Assembly (NCBI GenBank): GCA_947568835.1
Contig: OX387605.1
Span: 14,264,418-14,328,417 of the forward strand
DNA from: Protonemura montana
Taxonomy: Eukaryota; Arthropoda; Insecta; Plecoptera; Nemouridae
Reading direction: 5' to 3'
DNA: 64,000 nucleotides
Part shown: positions 1-12,189 of the stretch, piece by piece
Layout: every line of letters starts with the position of its first letter
Position numbering within the stretch: position 1 is the first letter of the stretch
Position numbers and translations under genes: made by a program
Notes under the pieces: model-generated
The model's input: only the letters and a program-made list of their open reading frames with translations
Databases searched by the model: none
Told to the model about the DNA's origin: nothing

Positions 1-1148
1 ATCATGACCGAGCCTCGTCGAAATCTCTTGACCAAACGGGGCTCAACAAGAACACCGATTAAAGGGATGATGATCACAACCTCCAAACTTGAAGCCGCCG
101 GAAACTACGGACATCGAGATTCATAACAGAGTCAAAAACACTTCCAAAATGTCGTGGCGTCACAAAATAACTGGATACTTGTTTAGATTGCCAGTATATA
201 AAGTAAGGTACCTGATATGTTTCATATATCTGTGGTAGAACCTAGAGGCAGTCACTTAGCTGAACTATAAGTGTAAGGTTGCAGAAGTGCTTTCAAGATT
301 TCAGGCTCGTGGGGGCGAAAAGGACATTAGAGGCATCATACTTTTTTAATTAACTATTATTTTAATTATTGGTCACGAATGGCCATAAAGTACGATAGAT
401 GTCGTTTCACGTGTTATGAGAGGAGTCTCGAGGAGTTTGTGGGCGCAGCCCTTAAGAAATATTTGAATCAAGGTCATATTTTTGGAGCCAGCAAACACTC
501 GCCAGCAACTACTCGTTTCCAGCAAACATAAGAAACTCTTCGAAACTTTCTCAGGCATATAAATGAGAATCAAGATTTTACACGTCACTTTGACTGTTCA
601 CTAAACCCATTTCATGGGTTTCATTTTGAGGCCCTTGTGAGATAAAGATTGGGGTTCTAAGTCTAAACAGGCTTTAAAAATCTGCAGATTCCCAATATTT
701 TAAATCAGATAAGCGCCAAGTACAGGGCGCTCAATTATTTTTTAAGTATTATCTATTTTTCCTAAAAAAAAACAAACAAACAGATGTGACGTTTGCGCTG
801 GTTGCGTTCTTTTTTTTGTAAAAAAATGGGCGCCCGGGGCGCGCACCCACCTGCTACGCCACTGTAAGGTTTTTATCGGCAGTGGTTCTGTTCTCATTAA
901 AGATATCTGCCAGATGCTTTTCGGTTAACAACTGTCAACACTGAAACAGTTTCTCAAATGTGTTTCCATTTCTTATATGTAAGGACAAAACTAATATGGT
1001 AACAGATATTTCGTGAGAGGTTACTTCTGGTAACACGGGTAATGTCATTTGCACATTAAATCATTGTCTATTACTAATTAGAAGCAACTAATCTTCAGGG
1101 ATGACCCAACCCGTCCCGAATGAGGGTAGGTCATCTCCAACAACTCAC
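1..1148 (-). other. Next intron of the DIP/IgLON-like gene (partial)
   Basis: The intron starts with GTGAGT at 1148 and runs off the left edge. No codons for the expected VAW/VGW-containing continuation of Ig domain 1 are found, so the following exon is outside. The stretch holds the candidate MITE at 282-864 and otherwise AT-rich DNA. Confidence 0.65.
282..864. mobile_element. Candidate non-autonomous hAT-like element (MITE)
   Basis: Read from the right end on the minus strand, the element begins CAGTGGCGTAGCAGG followed by a G/C-rich run. This resembles the CAGTGGCG-type ends of many invertebrate hAT-derived elements. The 8 bases just outside are TAAGGTTT (865-872). At the left, TAAGGTTG (274-281) precedes CAGAAGTG, a possible 8-bp target duplication with one mismatch. 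The left terminus matches the right one poorly beyond CAG, so the left border is tentative. The interior has no open frame, so it would be a dead or non-autonomous copy. The superfamily assignment rests on the right end only. Confidence 0.35.
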
Positions 1149-1255
1149 CCTGTATCCTCCCAGATGAAGCACCATGCACTTGAAGGTGGCGTCTCTGCCT
1201 ACAGGTACCGTCAGGTTCGAGATGGGCTCGGCGAACTCTGGCTGGAATGCCACAC
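1149..1255 (-). CDS. Second coding exon: start of Ig domain 1 of the same DIP/lachesin-like protein
   Basis: This 107-bp exon lies between acceptor TTTTCTCTTGTCAG (exon base 1255) and donor AGG|GTGAGT (last base 1149). It enters in phase 1 and leaves in phase 0, giving 35 full codons. The peptide contains PEFAEPISNLTVPVGRDATF, the A-A'-B strand signature of the first Ig domain in DIP, lachesin and related IgLON proteins. It continues KCMV (the B-strand cysteine of the Ig disulphide) and ends LGGYR, just before the VAW/VGW tryptophan motif expected on the next exon. An exon break at this point is, as far as I recall, usual in the family. NLT is a potential N-glycosylation sequon. The next exon is not in the remaining 1148 bases. 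DIP versus lachesin cannot be settled from 35 residues, but the family is clear. Confidence 0.88.
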
Positions 1256-2997
1256 CTGACAAGAGAAAACCAGGTTTATTACAACATTGCTTGCATTCCT
1301 GATAAATCATCCTGAAGGAGACGAAAGCTCCAGTCGGGCTAGGTGTATGGATCAGAGGGTTAGAGAAGGTAAGTACTGCTATAAGGGAGGAGTCATTGGT
1401 GGTTTCTACACAGTTGGTGCTCATATAAGAGCCTGGAAGGCGAGATAAAAATAGTTATGGGTTAGATGCACACATCTGCGGATGTGATAGTAAAGTCCGT
1501 ACTTTTAGTATTTTCTTCTTATTAAAGTACCTTCTTTTTAGTATAATGTTGTCATGAGTGTGCCGGGTAATGGTGGTAATTCGAGTTTAAAAATAACGGG
1601 GCTGATATTTAATGGGCACGATTGTATAGCCTATGAAGTTGATCGCAGAGGAGAAAAGCTAAGGAAATTGCTTTTGCAGCTTTCATTAAGCTTTCTTTTA
1701 TCATACAAGGCGTATTTTAAATGTGTGGATGTCAAATGTGGCTGATCGCTAATGAACTGATCTGACTCCTGGTACACTAACACAGACTCCGCGTCCCTAA
1801 TATGACCCCATTGTTTCAAATCCCTACAAATACATTCCAGTGGATTTCCCTCCTCTTATTTTACAGGAGAGAAATGACTGGGTACGCTTTGCTCGGTGCT
1901 GTTCCTGATCAGACTAGTCTAACGCGACGACTACACATAAAGTCTAGTTTGCTGTGAAATAATGTAGCTGTCTTGGAAATTTGTGACAATTCACGGCATG
2001 AAGTGTTACATTTGGTACTAGCTAGACAGTTTAAAAGAATGTATAATAGGGCAGAGAGGAAATAAACACGATGCGATTTCCCAGAGAGATAACAGTTTTA
2101 GAAGATTGTCCCACTTTTCCTTAGAAAATATTATTTTCGTACTCGGCATTTTATTTTCTGTAGACATCTCAAAATTTTTAACAATAAGCTACTTTTTAAA
2201 AGAAATCTTAAACTTTTATGAAATGACGGTAAATATAAAACATTTTCGAGTGCAGAAAAATGTAAGTAGCATAATAAAAAATCCGAAAATGGCATGCCAC
2301 ATGGAAATCACGCGTCTTTTCATTTACCATTCGACACGAAAATGAAAACTACGAGAATTTCTCCCAAGTAAACGAATAAAATGATTCTGGCAAATCAGGA
2401 CACGACCTTCAACCCCAAGCATTTCGACAAGCAGATTCGAACGGAATAAATTTAATCCCATTTGCCAACTCCTGAGCAAGCACAAATGGCATCTCCTGCA
2501 TCGCAACTGCACGTTGCCACAGGCAGACAAGATGAACCATCCCCGTTATTAGACACATGTACAACAATCCCATTTTCCGGTCCGCTATGCACACGAGAAC
2601 ACACCAAGGAGATGTGTTGCAGTTATTGTTTTCAATATGAGATGCCGGATAGTTGTGTTTAATGGACGATGCCACGTAATCACATCCCGAGCATAGCGCG
2701 ATGTCGAAGAGCCTCCGCCAGGCCAGCGCCAGGCTAGGACGATCTGCAGCCTGAGCAGGACACGTGCTGCCAGGATATTGGAACGATTCGAACGTGCCGC
2801 GAGTCGCAAGGACCTCCTGATGGAGCCTGCTGCAGCATGGCACCGGCTTGCCGGATTATCGTAACACGGTGACAAGGCGAAGACGCGCGAAGCTATAAAA
2901 TGTCCTAGGCTAACCACCCTGCACCCACGCCGCCGCCACCACCAAATGTAAGTCGTTTTATTCGTCCATGTGCAGATATCATGTCGGGGTATGAAAG

Positions 2998-3018
2998 TCG
3001 TCGTCGTCGTCGTCGTCG
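2998..3018. repeat. (TCG)7 microsatellite
   Basis: Seven perfect TCG units form a CpG-containing trinucleotide repeat. It produces the Arg and Asp runs in overlapping frames. Confidence 0.9.
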
Positions 3019-3569
3019 TCGCTGTTTGTTTTATTGTCGGATATATGAGACGTGGCATAGCGATGCTTACACGATCTTAAAGCGTGTTTTTCTTTCTTTC
3101 CTCGCTTCTCGTTTTGTGTTCTATACATTTTTTTCTGACGTTTTTTGGGTGTTCGTGGGATTTGTTGAAAATCGGCACGACGGATTTCTGGGCGCCGGTT
3201 GGTGACGGTGCAAGGGAACATGCTTGGGGATCGCGACATTGGTTTATACGCTTTTATTTATTATCACTTTATGGGTTGCAATCAACGTTGTGGAGAATAT
3301 ATATTGGCAGAAAATCAAAACAATCGGAATTAGGTTTTGTTGATTGCACGCTGTAATATATAAAAACTAGTGAATTACAAAATTCCTGTGTAAGTAAATT
3401 ACGCAGAATCCGTTTACATAAATGCGATGCAAATTTACGTTGCCAATCAATGTGCCGGAATTTTAGCAGGCATTTGGTTATTTAATTTCAAAATCCAAAT
3501 CAGGTCAGATAATGTGTAATTATAAAATATTTTACGAAATAACAGCTTGAAAGATATTCTATTCTAGCA

Positions 3570-3895
3570 ACGCATTTGCAAGGCCCGAGCGCCACTGCCC
3601 CGAGCGGGCCTGTGGTCACACAACATAGGTGCAGCAGCGATTTGCGCCAAGAAGGGCAATTGGCCGGCCCGAAGCGCTAGCGGGCACGTCTCCCCTGGCG
3701 AGGAGCGCGACGTGAGCAATGCGTTCGGCTCCAGCGACGCTGTACGGGCTATTGGCCACCCCGGGCCCTGCGCCCAGCCGGGGTCGGAGCGGCGGCGGCG
3801 TCGGCGGCCTCGGGGGCAGAACGAGCACTTTGCGTCGGCTCGCAATGGGACACTTAGACCTACCCGGCGCCACGCTCCGCGGAACAAACGCAACA
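3570..3895. other. CpG-rich island in the intron
   Basis: This is an abrupt GC- and CpG-rich block in AT-rich flanks. It contains CCCCGG...CCGGGG and GCCCG...CGGGC inverted repeats and a GGC run. Frames stay open on both strands because stop codons are AT-rich; I recognise no protein. Possible roles are an intronic promoter or enhancer. Confidence 0.6.
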
Positions 3896-4973
3896 AATAA
3901 AACGCTACAAGTTCGATGCACTAAACTTGTACGAAGAAAATGTCTGTAAGAAATGATTTTATTTTGTGTTAAATCACTAGGGCGATGGGATTAAAGACGA
4001 AGGACTCCGTTAAGAGAATTGGGAGAGCTTCGTTGGTTGGCGCCTTGGCTCGTTTTCGTGCTGGCCTTTTTACGTTTGTTTTATGATCAAGTCTTAGCAA
4101 TTTTTACTTCTTTGTGCGTAGCATACAAAAGGATTTTTGTTATTTTCCTGAATCTTGTCTGAAAACTTCTTGCGTACATGAACAAAGAGTTAAATATTTA
4201 ACTGTTCGTACCTCGTGCGAGTCTAGTGCGGTAAATTGATTCGCTATTTCACCTGTCAGTTCGGCAGTCTAACGATGCATACGTCACCACCCGAGCAGAT
4301 GACTGCGATTTGCTCTCCCCAGAGAGTCGGCGAAATGGTTTTGTCCCGTGAAGAACCACATTGCAGCTTTGTATGCATGGAAATTATTTATTTAGAGACA
4401 ATGCACATTTCGTCTGTGACGGAGTACGTTGAATGCACGTGACTTCCAGTTGAGGTAAACTGCATTTCCCTCCACATCTCGTCACAAGTGAAGTATGTAC
4501 AGAGATGTTTTATCCTTGGTAAAGAGGCAGTCGTTTCAATTGAATTTACTGTGGTCTGGAGGAATGGGTTCAATTTAAATAGTAAATAAGAACTGCCCTG
4601 CATTGGGATGGCTTAGATTCTTCAATGCCAGAACGAAACTAGATAAAATAATTGTTTATTTGTGTTTTGCAGCATCACAAAAACTTAACAGTGTTTAAAA
4701 AAATATATATAAAGAAAATAACGGTAAAAAAAAAAATACTTTCCTTCTCTAATTTTTAAGTTGTCCAAATAAAGTTCCGCTTCTTTATAACGTAAAACTC
4801 TGATCACATTTAAGCCCGCCGGCGAAAAACTTCTTTTTATATGCATCCCCGGGCTTTTACGTTTTTGTTCCCAGCGAAAATAAATTTGCATCCACTCAAT
4901 TTGTCGACGTGCCGCTGCTCGGTAAGCATATTGAAGAGTTTGAAGGAAAGTTAATTTGAGAGATTGCTGAACT

Positions 4974-5013
4974 GGCGTCGTTGTACCACCGACGCCGACG
5001 ACGCTTCGGCGTC
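4974..5013. repeat. GNC-type island with GACGCCGA/TCGGCGTC hairpin
   Basis: An 8-bp perfect inverted repeat, GACGCCGA (4991-4998) and TCGGCGTC (5006-5013), flanks a 7-nt loop. GGCGTCG at 4974 precedes it. This is a member of the dispersed GACGCC/GGCGTC island set. Confidence 0.8.
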
Positions 5014-5631
5014 TTGGCCTTACGCGGAGGGCACGTAGACACCGGGGGTTAATGTCGACTCACTTTCCCCTCGGAGGACTCGCTCATTGTCTAGAAGATA
5101 ATTCACTTCCCACAACATCTAGCATCCGAGGAGAAAATGAGCCGATTCATATGGAATAGGTTTATAGGCGACCAACGACTTGAGGAGACCAAGAAAATGG
5201 AATTGCGACTCACCACGCGACAAAACCGCAAACAAGTTATGGACAATGTTGTTGAGTACTTTCATGGTACTGACACTTTTCAAACGAACTTTAGGAAATT
5301 TACATTTTCTATTTTCAGGGCGCAAAATTATCGCGGTCTGTTACGTTTGCGATACAATAGAGAAAGCCAAACAAGTATAAACACCGCACCTGCAATTCAC
5401 GCAACTGGCTTCAACGTTTCGGCAGCCAATTTCCAAAAACTTTTCAAATTATTTTAATAACAATGTCAACTTGCAATCGATATCCAAAATGACGGAAAAC
5501 CGCAATGGTATTTCTGTTCACACTCTCTCACGCAACAAGTAGCAGTAATAACAAGACGGTTGGAAGTCAGAGTGGCTCTTAATCTGTCATCTTCGAATGC
5601 TTGCCATGCATGAGAGTCGATATATTAGCTG

Positions 5632-5654
5632 GCGTCGTGGGGCGTCGCGACGCC
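5632..5654. repeat. GNC-type island with 14-bp perfect palindrome
   Basis: GGCGTCGCGACGCC at 5641-5654 is a perfect palindrome, preceded by another GGCGTCG at about 5632. It has the symmetry of a site for a dimeric binding protein, and no coding frame explains it. Confidence 0.8.
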
Positions 5655-7195
5655 GAGCTGTTGACACTAGAGCACGACGCAAAGTTTTAATAGGGTTCGG
5701 GATTATATTAAACCCAGTCGATGCATGTCTTGAGCGGAGGTCACGGGTTAAGTTTGCCAAGAGGGAACCTGGCGGTGGTGCTCGTAGAGTTGAGGGAGTT
5801 GCCTTTTGTTGTGCGCCCATATTATGTCGTCGATAATAGACATGGGAACCTTGGCCAAACTTTATTGTGAGGTCAGGAAATGTTAAAGATTGGCGTACAC
5901 ATGGTGCTCTTGTCATAATCTTTCATGGTTTGACCAGATGGTGAATTGGCAACTGTTTGGACGAGAACACAACTAAAATACAGGTCATAAACGTAATAAA
6001 ATCTTCCTAAAAAGGAAAGTTAGCAACTGAAATCGTTTTACAGCACCGTTGAGTGCATTTAAACAGTAACTTTGCATAGCAGATAGATAATAAGAGAAAA
6101 ATCATGATAAAATCAGTTATTAAAACCATACGCGCAAACACATAAAATACATTCGAAGTATATCATACGAACCAACTGAATCGTTTTTAAAAAATGGAAG
6201 CAGATTTTGACATATTCGAAGACTGCTGACACAACGCAGGCCGAGGGGTAGAGGTGGTATTTGGAGCAGCTCTCCGGACGGAAGGTGCAATCAGTTCCAA
6301 CAATCACCACGCACAAGTTCCATCATTGGCTGGTTCGACAATTACACGGGTCACGGCAGCCGGGGCTGGACGTGACGCAATCTAACCGTGCCGTCTGTCA
6401 CAAATATCTATATATTGGCAAGCTGCTAGAGCAGCTCGTCTTAGAGTCGCATTACCACCACGTTGCCGCCGCCATGCTAGGAAACTAGACGAGGAAAAGC
6501 TATTTGTTTTCATGGCGTTATCGTCGTGGGTACGTGGTGGTTGACTGGGGATTGGGATGCCGCGAGTTAATTGAAATGATATCGACATATTGACAGAAAC
6601 ATTAGATTGATAAGATGATAAGCTTGAGACGGATCTCGTTAAGCCAATTCGTCTTGGTGGGGGAGAAGCAGGCCCACAATCTAGTATTTAACTCCAAAAG
6701 TAAGTGGGGCATTAAAAAAAAATACATAAATAAATATATACTACTGAATGATAGGTGATATGAATCTTAAAAGTTGAGAGATTTCAAAGACTTGAATATT
6801 TAAATTTCCAAAAATATGTTTTTGAACATTTTATTCACTCGTTTTGCTAGTTAAAAACTAATTTAAATGTATATTTAATAAGAAACACATTTTTTTCTGT
6901 TACTTTGTATTACTTTTGAGTCGTGAGCACCTTCGGGTACCAACATAAACTAATTCAGCAGCAGTCCCGAGCAACGAAAGTGCATTAAAATGATGGTCTT
7001 CCCATTTGTACGCGTTTTATCAACTTATACACATTCACTACAATTGGTGGCAGCAGAGTGGACCAAAACACTAAGCCAGAAACAGATTTAATTCTTTCGC
7101 CAGACTGCATTCCGACCCAGTGTCTCCACATTCCATCATTCAGGATAAAGAGCTCAGCTTTGGGGGCGCCCCACTATGCGGGTGTGCACTGAGTG

Positions 7196-7249
7196 TGTGC
7201 TAGTCGTGGATGTGCTAGTCGTGGATGTGCTAGTCGTGGATGTGCTAGT
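7196..7249. repeat. 15-bp tandem repeat, 3.6 copies
   Basis: The unit TGTGCTAGTCGTGGA repeats exactly three times from 7196 to 7240 and is followed by a partial copy. The long frame across it (CASRG repeated) arises from the 15-base period and is not evidence of coding. Confidence 0.9.
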
Positions 7250-8569
7250 GAATGTGCAGATAGCATTGGCGCCAAGTCGTTGATGGGACAAGCAACAATA
7301 TTAGCAGTTAGTCGGGGTGATGAAGATGCTCTGCGCGACGCTCTGTCATCGAGGGTGATATTTCACACGCTTTATCGCGGAAAAGCATGAAAAATCTCGG
7401 AAAAGCGCGCGGAAAAGAGACATCGCTTTCCCCACGCACGCGTGCTGATGCTTATGGAAAGTCGAGGCTAAGCTCGACTGGCTGGCAACTTGATACTCGC
7501 GCGGCGCAATCACGGACAACAGCTTCTTCCCAGTTTTATGTGCGTGCATGGAGGTGCCAAATATAATATTTTTTACATTTTCTTCGTGATAAAGCAGTAA
7601 CTTTTAATAGAATGACGAGCTACATTTGAGAAAACTCAACACATTCACTCATTCACTCGGATTATTTACAAGAAAAACTATAACAAAGCACTGAAAAATT
7701 CCTCTTAAAAAAAAAGAAGAGATGACACAATCCTTCATCACAAACCCCCTTATTTTCGTCTTTCGCCATCTCTCGCGAGCCGAGAGTTCGTGTATTAAGT
7801 GCATCGTAACTCTAACGGGGGTTGTCGAGAGGGTTGTTTTACGGCACAAGGGTTGACTCTTGGCGGCTTCAGGCTGTAGCATCGGCTCCGAAACACACAC
7901 ACATGTGTGTACAGGTCGCAGACCCGCACCTGTTACGCACTGGCCACGGGGTAAAGATCCGATAGTACACGTGTCGTCCGTGTATCTGTCAGGAAACATC
8001 TTGCTGACCACCATGATAGATGGCCTGACTGGTTCGCCTAGCGCTCCTATCGAACGCCAGCTACACAAGGCTCACATTTTTGCTTGCCTGCTGGGCGCTA
8101 TTGAAATGTATTCAACAAGTTATTCATATTTTGAGTAGAGGTTCTGATTTGAAATTAAATCGCGGTATACAATTAAATTGTTCTTCGTTTAACTCGTTTC
8201 GTGCTCTCAACGAGGTGGTTCTTATTATGCGGGACATTTGCAATTGTTTTGTCAATTAGTGACTCATTACGCATTCGAAATTAAATTAAGGCTTAAGAGA
8301 GTCTACGAGGTTTCTACATAATTACGGATGAGTAAAGTACGTGTTTTGGACTGCTGTGGACGTCATTTACCGTAAACCCCACTTCAACCCTTACCCCTTA
8401 ACGTGGAAAATGCTAAGCCGTGCAATGTTTTTTCTTTGCCCGATAACGAACTTCCTAACAACACACTCCGTCATTTTCTCCCCGGTAATACACATACACC
8501 CTCCTTAAGTATTTAACAGAAAGAGGTAACTGGCGGAAGATAAAAGGCTCGCAGCCGCTTGATCCAGGT

Positions 8570-8720
8570 CGGCGTCAAGTCACGACGGGAACTTAATGCG
8601 GCTGCCACGCGAGGACGCCGAAGAGATAAAAAGGCGAGCGGCGTCGCCGGGAAAGGCGACGATGTAACGACTATCGACGACGCCGACGCCGCCGACGCTG
8701 CCGTCGACGCCGACGTCGTC
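8570..8720. repeat. GNC-type island, 150 bp
   Basis: A dense block of GACGCC, GACGCCGACG, GGCGTCG and GTCGAC words shows a strong G-N-C period of three. It sits between AT-rich flanks. Short frames open on both strands look like low-complexity Asp-Ala or Ala-Ser runs, not a folded protein. Confidence 0.75.
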
Positions 8721-10843
8721 ATCTGTTGGCGTTCCCGTGGCAAGTATTGAATATCTCAAGAATTACGACTGGGATCTGCAACTTCGGAGCCGTATCAAAT
8801 GCAACTCGCGAGAGATATTCACGCGAGATGAAAGAGTGCGAGTGCCATGGGGTTGGGAAGGGGGTTAGAGGGCGCTCGGGTTGTTTTACTCTACGCGGAA
8901 TCCCTGCTTAAAGGCAGCTCTCTGGCTGTTTGTGATGTTATTTCGGAAAAACGGATACTCTTATCATTATAGATGAGAACACAGAGGGACGTTGTGCGTA
9001 ACTGGTAGACAAAAGAGAATGAAGCCAACTGCCTTCTGGGAAAACCTTTATCAAGTGTTGACCTTTCTACGAATTGTCAATTTCATATTTTCCAATTAGA
9101 TTGCATTGTCTTCTGCAACCCCTTTTCGTTATACAACCGATTCTGAACATCATTTGAGATAGGTCTTTGTGCCCAACACTGAGTTAGGCGATTTTGGTTA
9201 TATAACAGAATGAAACGATACATTAGCTTCGTAACAATATATTTATTTTATTTATCTTTGAGCTTGCCAAGAATAATGTAGATAAATAACAAAATATAGG
9301 TTTCGGGTATTTTGATAAAATTCGCGGAATAGAAGCTGAATAAATCATTGAGGGTGATATAATGTCGGACATAAAGAAGTGTATTATGTAGATTGTGCGT
9401 GTGACAAACAAAGACTGCCGGTGACGAGGGGTTGGAATCCTCACGAGGTCACCACCTTAGACGTGTGCTGTGGGCGGGCGACATTGCTTGTGACAGGGGT
9501 TGACAGGTTGCTATGCTGACTAGATATGTCTCCTACAACAACCAAAGATTCCTCTTCACGTGTCACTCGAAGACGATGTTTTATTTATAAAAGAAAGCGA
9601 CGCTCATAAAAACCGAGTTGTCAATTATAACTCGAGAAAAGCCAAAGAAAATTCCGATTTCCGCACATGTTCTTTAATTATCGTTCGAAATCCAGAGTAA
9701 TAAGCAAATAATGACACGCTTCGTACAATGATTTCCACTGAGCAACAAAGCCCATTGAAATCAGTTTAAGGGTTGTAGTCCCCTGTATTTTCCACCGGCG
9801 CTCGTGTCGTTGTCATTTTCTATCACGGCAGAGTCTGCGGTATATCGAAACGTATCGCGTGTTCCGAGGTAGAGCTGCTTTGATCCCGCGTCTCAGTGTG
9901 GCTAAGCAATTGATTCCTTGCAGAGATCCGCTCTCTAAAAGCCCACCCCTTGACTGACACCCCAGGCGACCCCCTCCTTACGGCTAACACCCCCTGGCTC
10001 TTCGAGGGCGGCGAGGTGACAAAGACTTTGTGTCGTAGTACGCGAATGCAACGGGGACGTCGTCAGATGATTGTGTATATGGACCTAGGAAACATATGGC
10101 GTGGAGGCAAGATTGGTGTCAAAAGTAGAGAAAGCATTAGAGTGTCCCCGAGAACTTGTAAGCTTGTCATTTATATTCCGAAGGAAGTAATAATAGCTGA
10201 CATCTTAATTATGTGATTACCTTCACGAAGGGCTTTGAATCCGCGCTACTGAACCCCCGGGTTCCTTTTATAAAAATAAAGTCGCAGAGGAATTTTTATA
10301 AATTATGGAAATTACTTAGAAAAATGCTCTGTTCGTGCGTTAACATTTCCAAGAATACGTGCCAAAGATTTGCATTCAATTAGAAAATTTAAATTATGGA
10401 TTGCATCTTACATTTCTCGGTGCACCTTACCTTCTCTCGAATGCATGAACGCATTAAGTAGTGTTAGTAGAGAAACCTCCGTAGGGACGGCACGTTCTAC
10501 CGTAAATCAGAGAGTTGACATTTATTTACTACACGAAATTTATTCGACAACAGTTAGTTGTACATAAGCGTTTGACCTATTTTCTGAACAGAACTGATTC
10601 CCGAACGCTTTGAACTCAAAGGCACTGAAACGAGATCGCTGCATCATCAGCAGTATCAGTGGTATCGACATAATTTCATTGTATCTATAGACTACTGTAG
10701 GCCAGGGAATTGTGGTTGAAATACCCATTAAAACCAAACGTGATTGACACATTCCAATAGGCCGAAATAATCTGGTACTAATTCTACATTTCCATCATTA
10801 TTGATAATTTTCAAATTTAATTCCATTCGTCGCAATAATTTAT

Positions 10844-10861
10844 AAAAAAAAAAAAAAAAAA
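10844..10861. repeat. 18-nt A homopolymer
   Basis: A run of 18 A has no processed gene or SINE that I can recognise on its 5' side and no visible target duplication. It is treated as a simple repeat. Confidence 0.85.
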
Positions 10862-11290
10862 CGTGAAGAGCCACAACATAAAATGCGGGACATGTGTTAA
10901 CAAACCAGTAATAAAGCTTTGACGAACTTTTTCCAACCGATTCCCATCGAAACACCCCCGTTGACAGAAGCGCAAAAAAAAAGACGTCCGCTGCAATGGC
11001 GGGTTGCATTTGCAGCTGAGCGGAAAATTGCAGCGTTCTGGTCGCGAATTCCATGTCGCTGATTGTTCGCGTCGATCACGTGGACGCGCCGGAGATTGCC
11101 GTGTCCACGGCGTCGGTGTCGGTTTCCATGGTGTTCGCAACCTACCCGCGCCGCTTGGACCCTCTAAACGACTGCCGAGTTGCGACATCCTATTTACAGT
11201 AACTGGCATCCTGGTTCCCGCGGATGGACAACAACTGGCCATGATGCCCGGTTCGATCGGGTATTTTGATTTCAAAAACTAGGTCAGATT

Positions 11291-11318
11291 ATCAAGCATA
11301 TAGCATCAAGCATATAGC
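11291..11318. repeat. Exact 14-bp tandem duplication
   Basis: ATCAAGCATATAGC is present twice in direct tandem (11291-11304 and 11305-11318). The following GCTTG can pair with the preceding CAAGC. It looks like a recent replication slip. Confidence 0.9.
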
Positions 11319-12164
11319 GCTTGTATGTTAGTCGATTTGATCACGAGAGATTGAATAATCTGGGAGTTACTCGACAAGGTTAAACGTTTTATTGGACAGT
11401 AGAGTTGCTTAGCCTGTTTTTTTCAGTTACGTTCCGTATATTTGGGGGGTGTAATCTATGAAAGTCACTCAGTTACGTCATAATTTATGTACAGTTCTGA
11501 ATTGATTTCATTCCATGTTCGGCCAATTTGTTCTGACATCCATGAGCACCCCGCAATAGCCGGGAAGGCGATTCTTTCAAAATCACGCTGAGTTTTAAAT
11601 GCTTGTCAAGGTGAATCTATTCGATCGATGTCAAATTTATTCAAAAATGATTGGCACACATGTTATCGGTGGACACGTAAAATGTAATTTATTTGCGAAT
11701 AATTGATGAATTGAAATTGAAATGATATGAAACGAGTTGCAAATAGCGTGCCTAATCACGCGTAGGTACGCAATTTTTGAAACGTTCAATTCGAAAGCTC
11801 ACGTACGAATAGGCTGGCGCGTTTTATTATCCCCATTTGTGCGTGAGCTAAATCTGCGAATAAACAAACGCGTCATTCCGTTTCATAAAATGGACTCGAG
11901 TTCTACGAATGCGGATCAAACTTTGGCTAACGCGCGTGAATACGCGTGTCAACTTCGCGCCGGCCGCGCGTGGCATAAACATGTGATGTTGACAAGGGCG
12001 TAATTGTTTTTGTCAGTTCATAAAAAAAAAGAACGGTGGGCTACTCCACAGCATTTGGAGGTTGGTTTGGGCAATGGCACGGTACGCCTTTATTAGAGTG
12101 AACGTTGTTTCACCTTGCAGCGTTATTACACGCGCCCATTAGCCCTCGCGGGGGGTGCTGGTGC

Positions 12165-12189
12165 GGGTGGGGTGGGAGAGGGGGCAGGG
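12165..12189 (+). other. G-quadruplex motif
   Basis: Runs of G3, G4, G3 and G5 with loops of 1, 1 and 3 bases, followed by CAGGG, sit in a G-rich stretch starting at about 12149. The motif is on the strand opposite the gene, inside the 37-kb intron. Confidence 0.7.

Noticed and set aside
2409..3058. Overlapping 144- and 157-codon minus frames
   Set aside because: The Thr and Arg runs come from the TCG/CCA repeats, and the two frames compete for the same DNA; neither looks like a protein.
3589..3597. GCGCCACTG as a second hAT-type terminus
   Set aside because: It lies in a GC-rich island with many similar words and has no target duplication or partner end.
7196..7249. Possible CRISPR-like array
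   Set aside because: The units are contiguous 15-bp tandem copies without spacers, and the genome is eukaryotic.
7193..7390. Frame encoding repeated CASRG
   Set aside because: It is a by-product of the 15-bp tandem repeat, a multiple of three.
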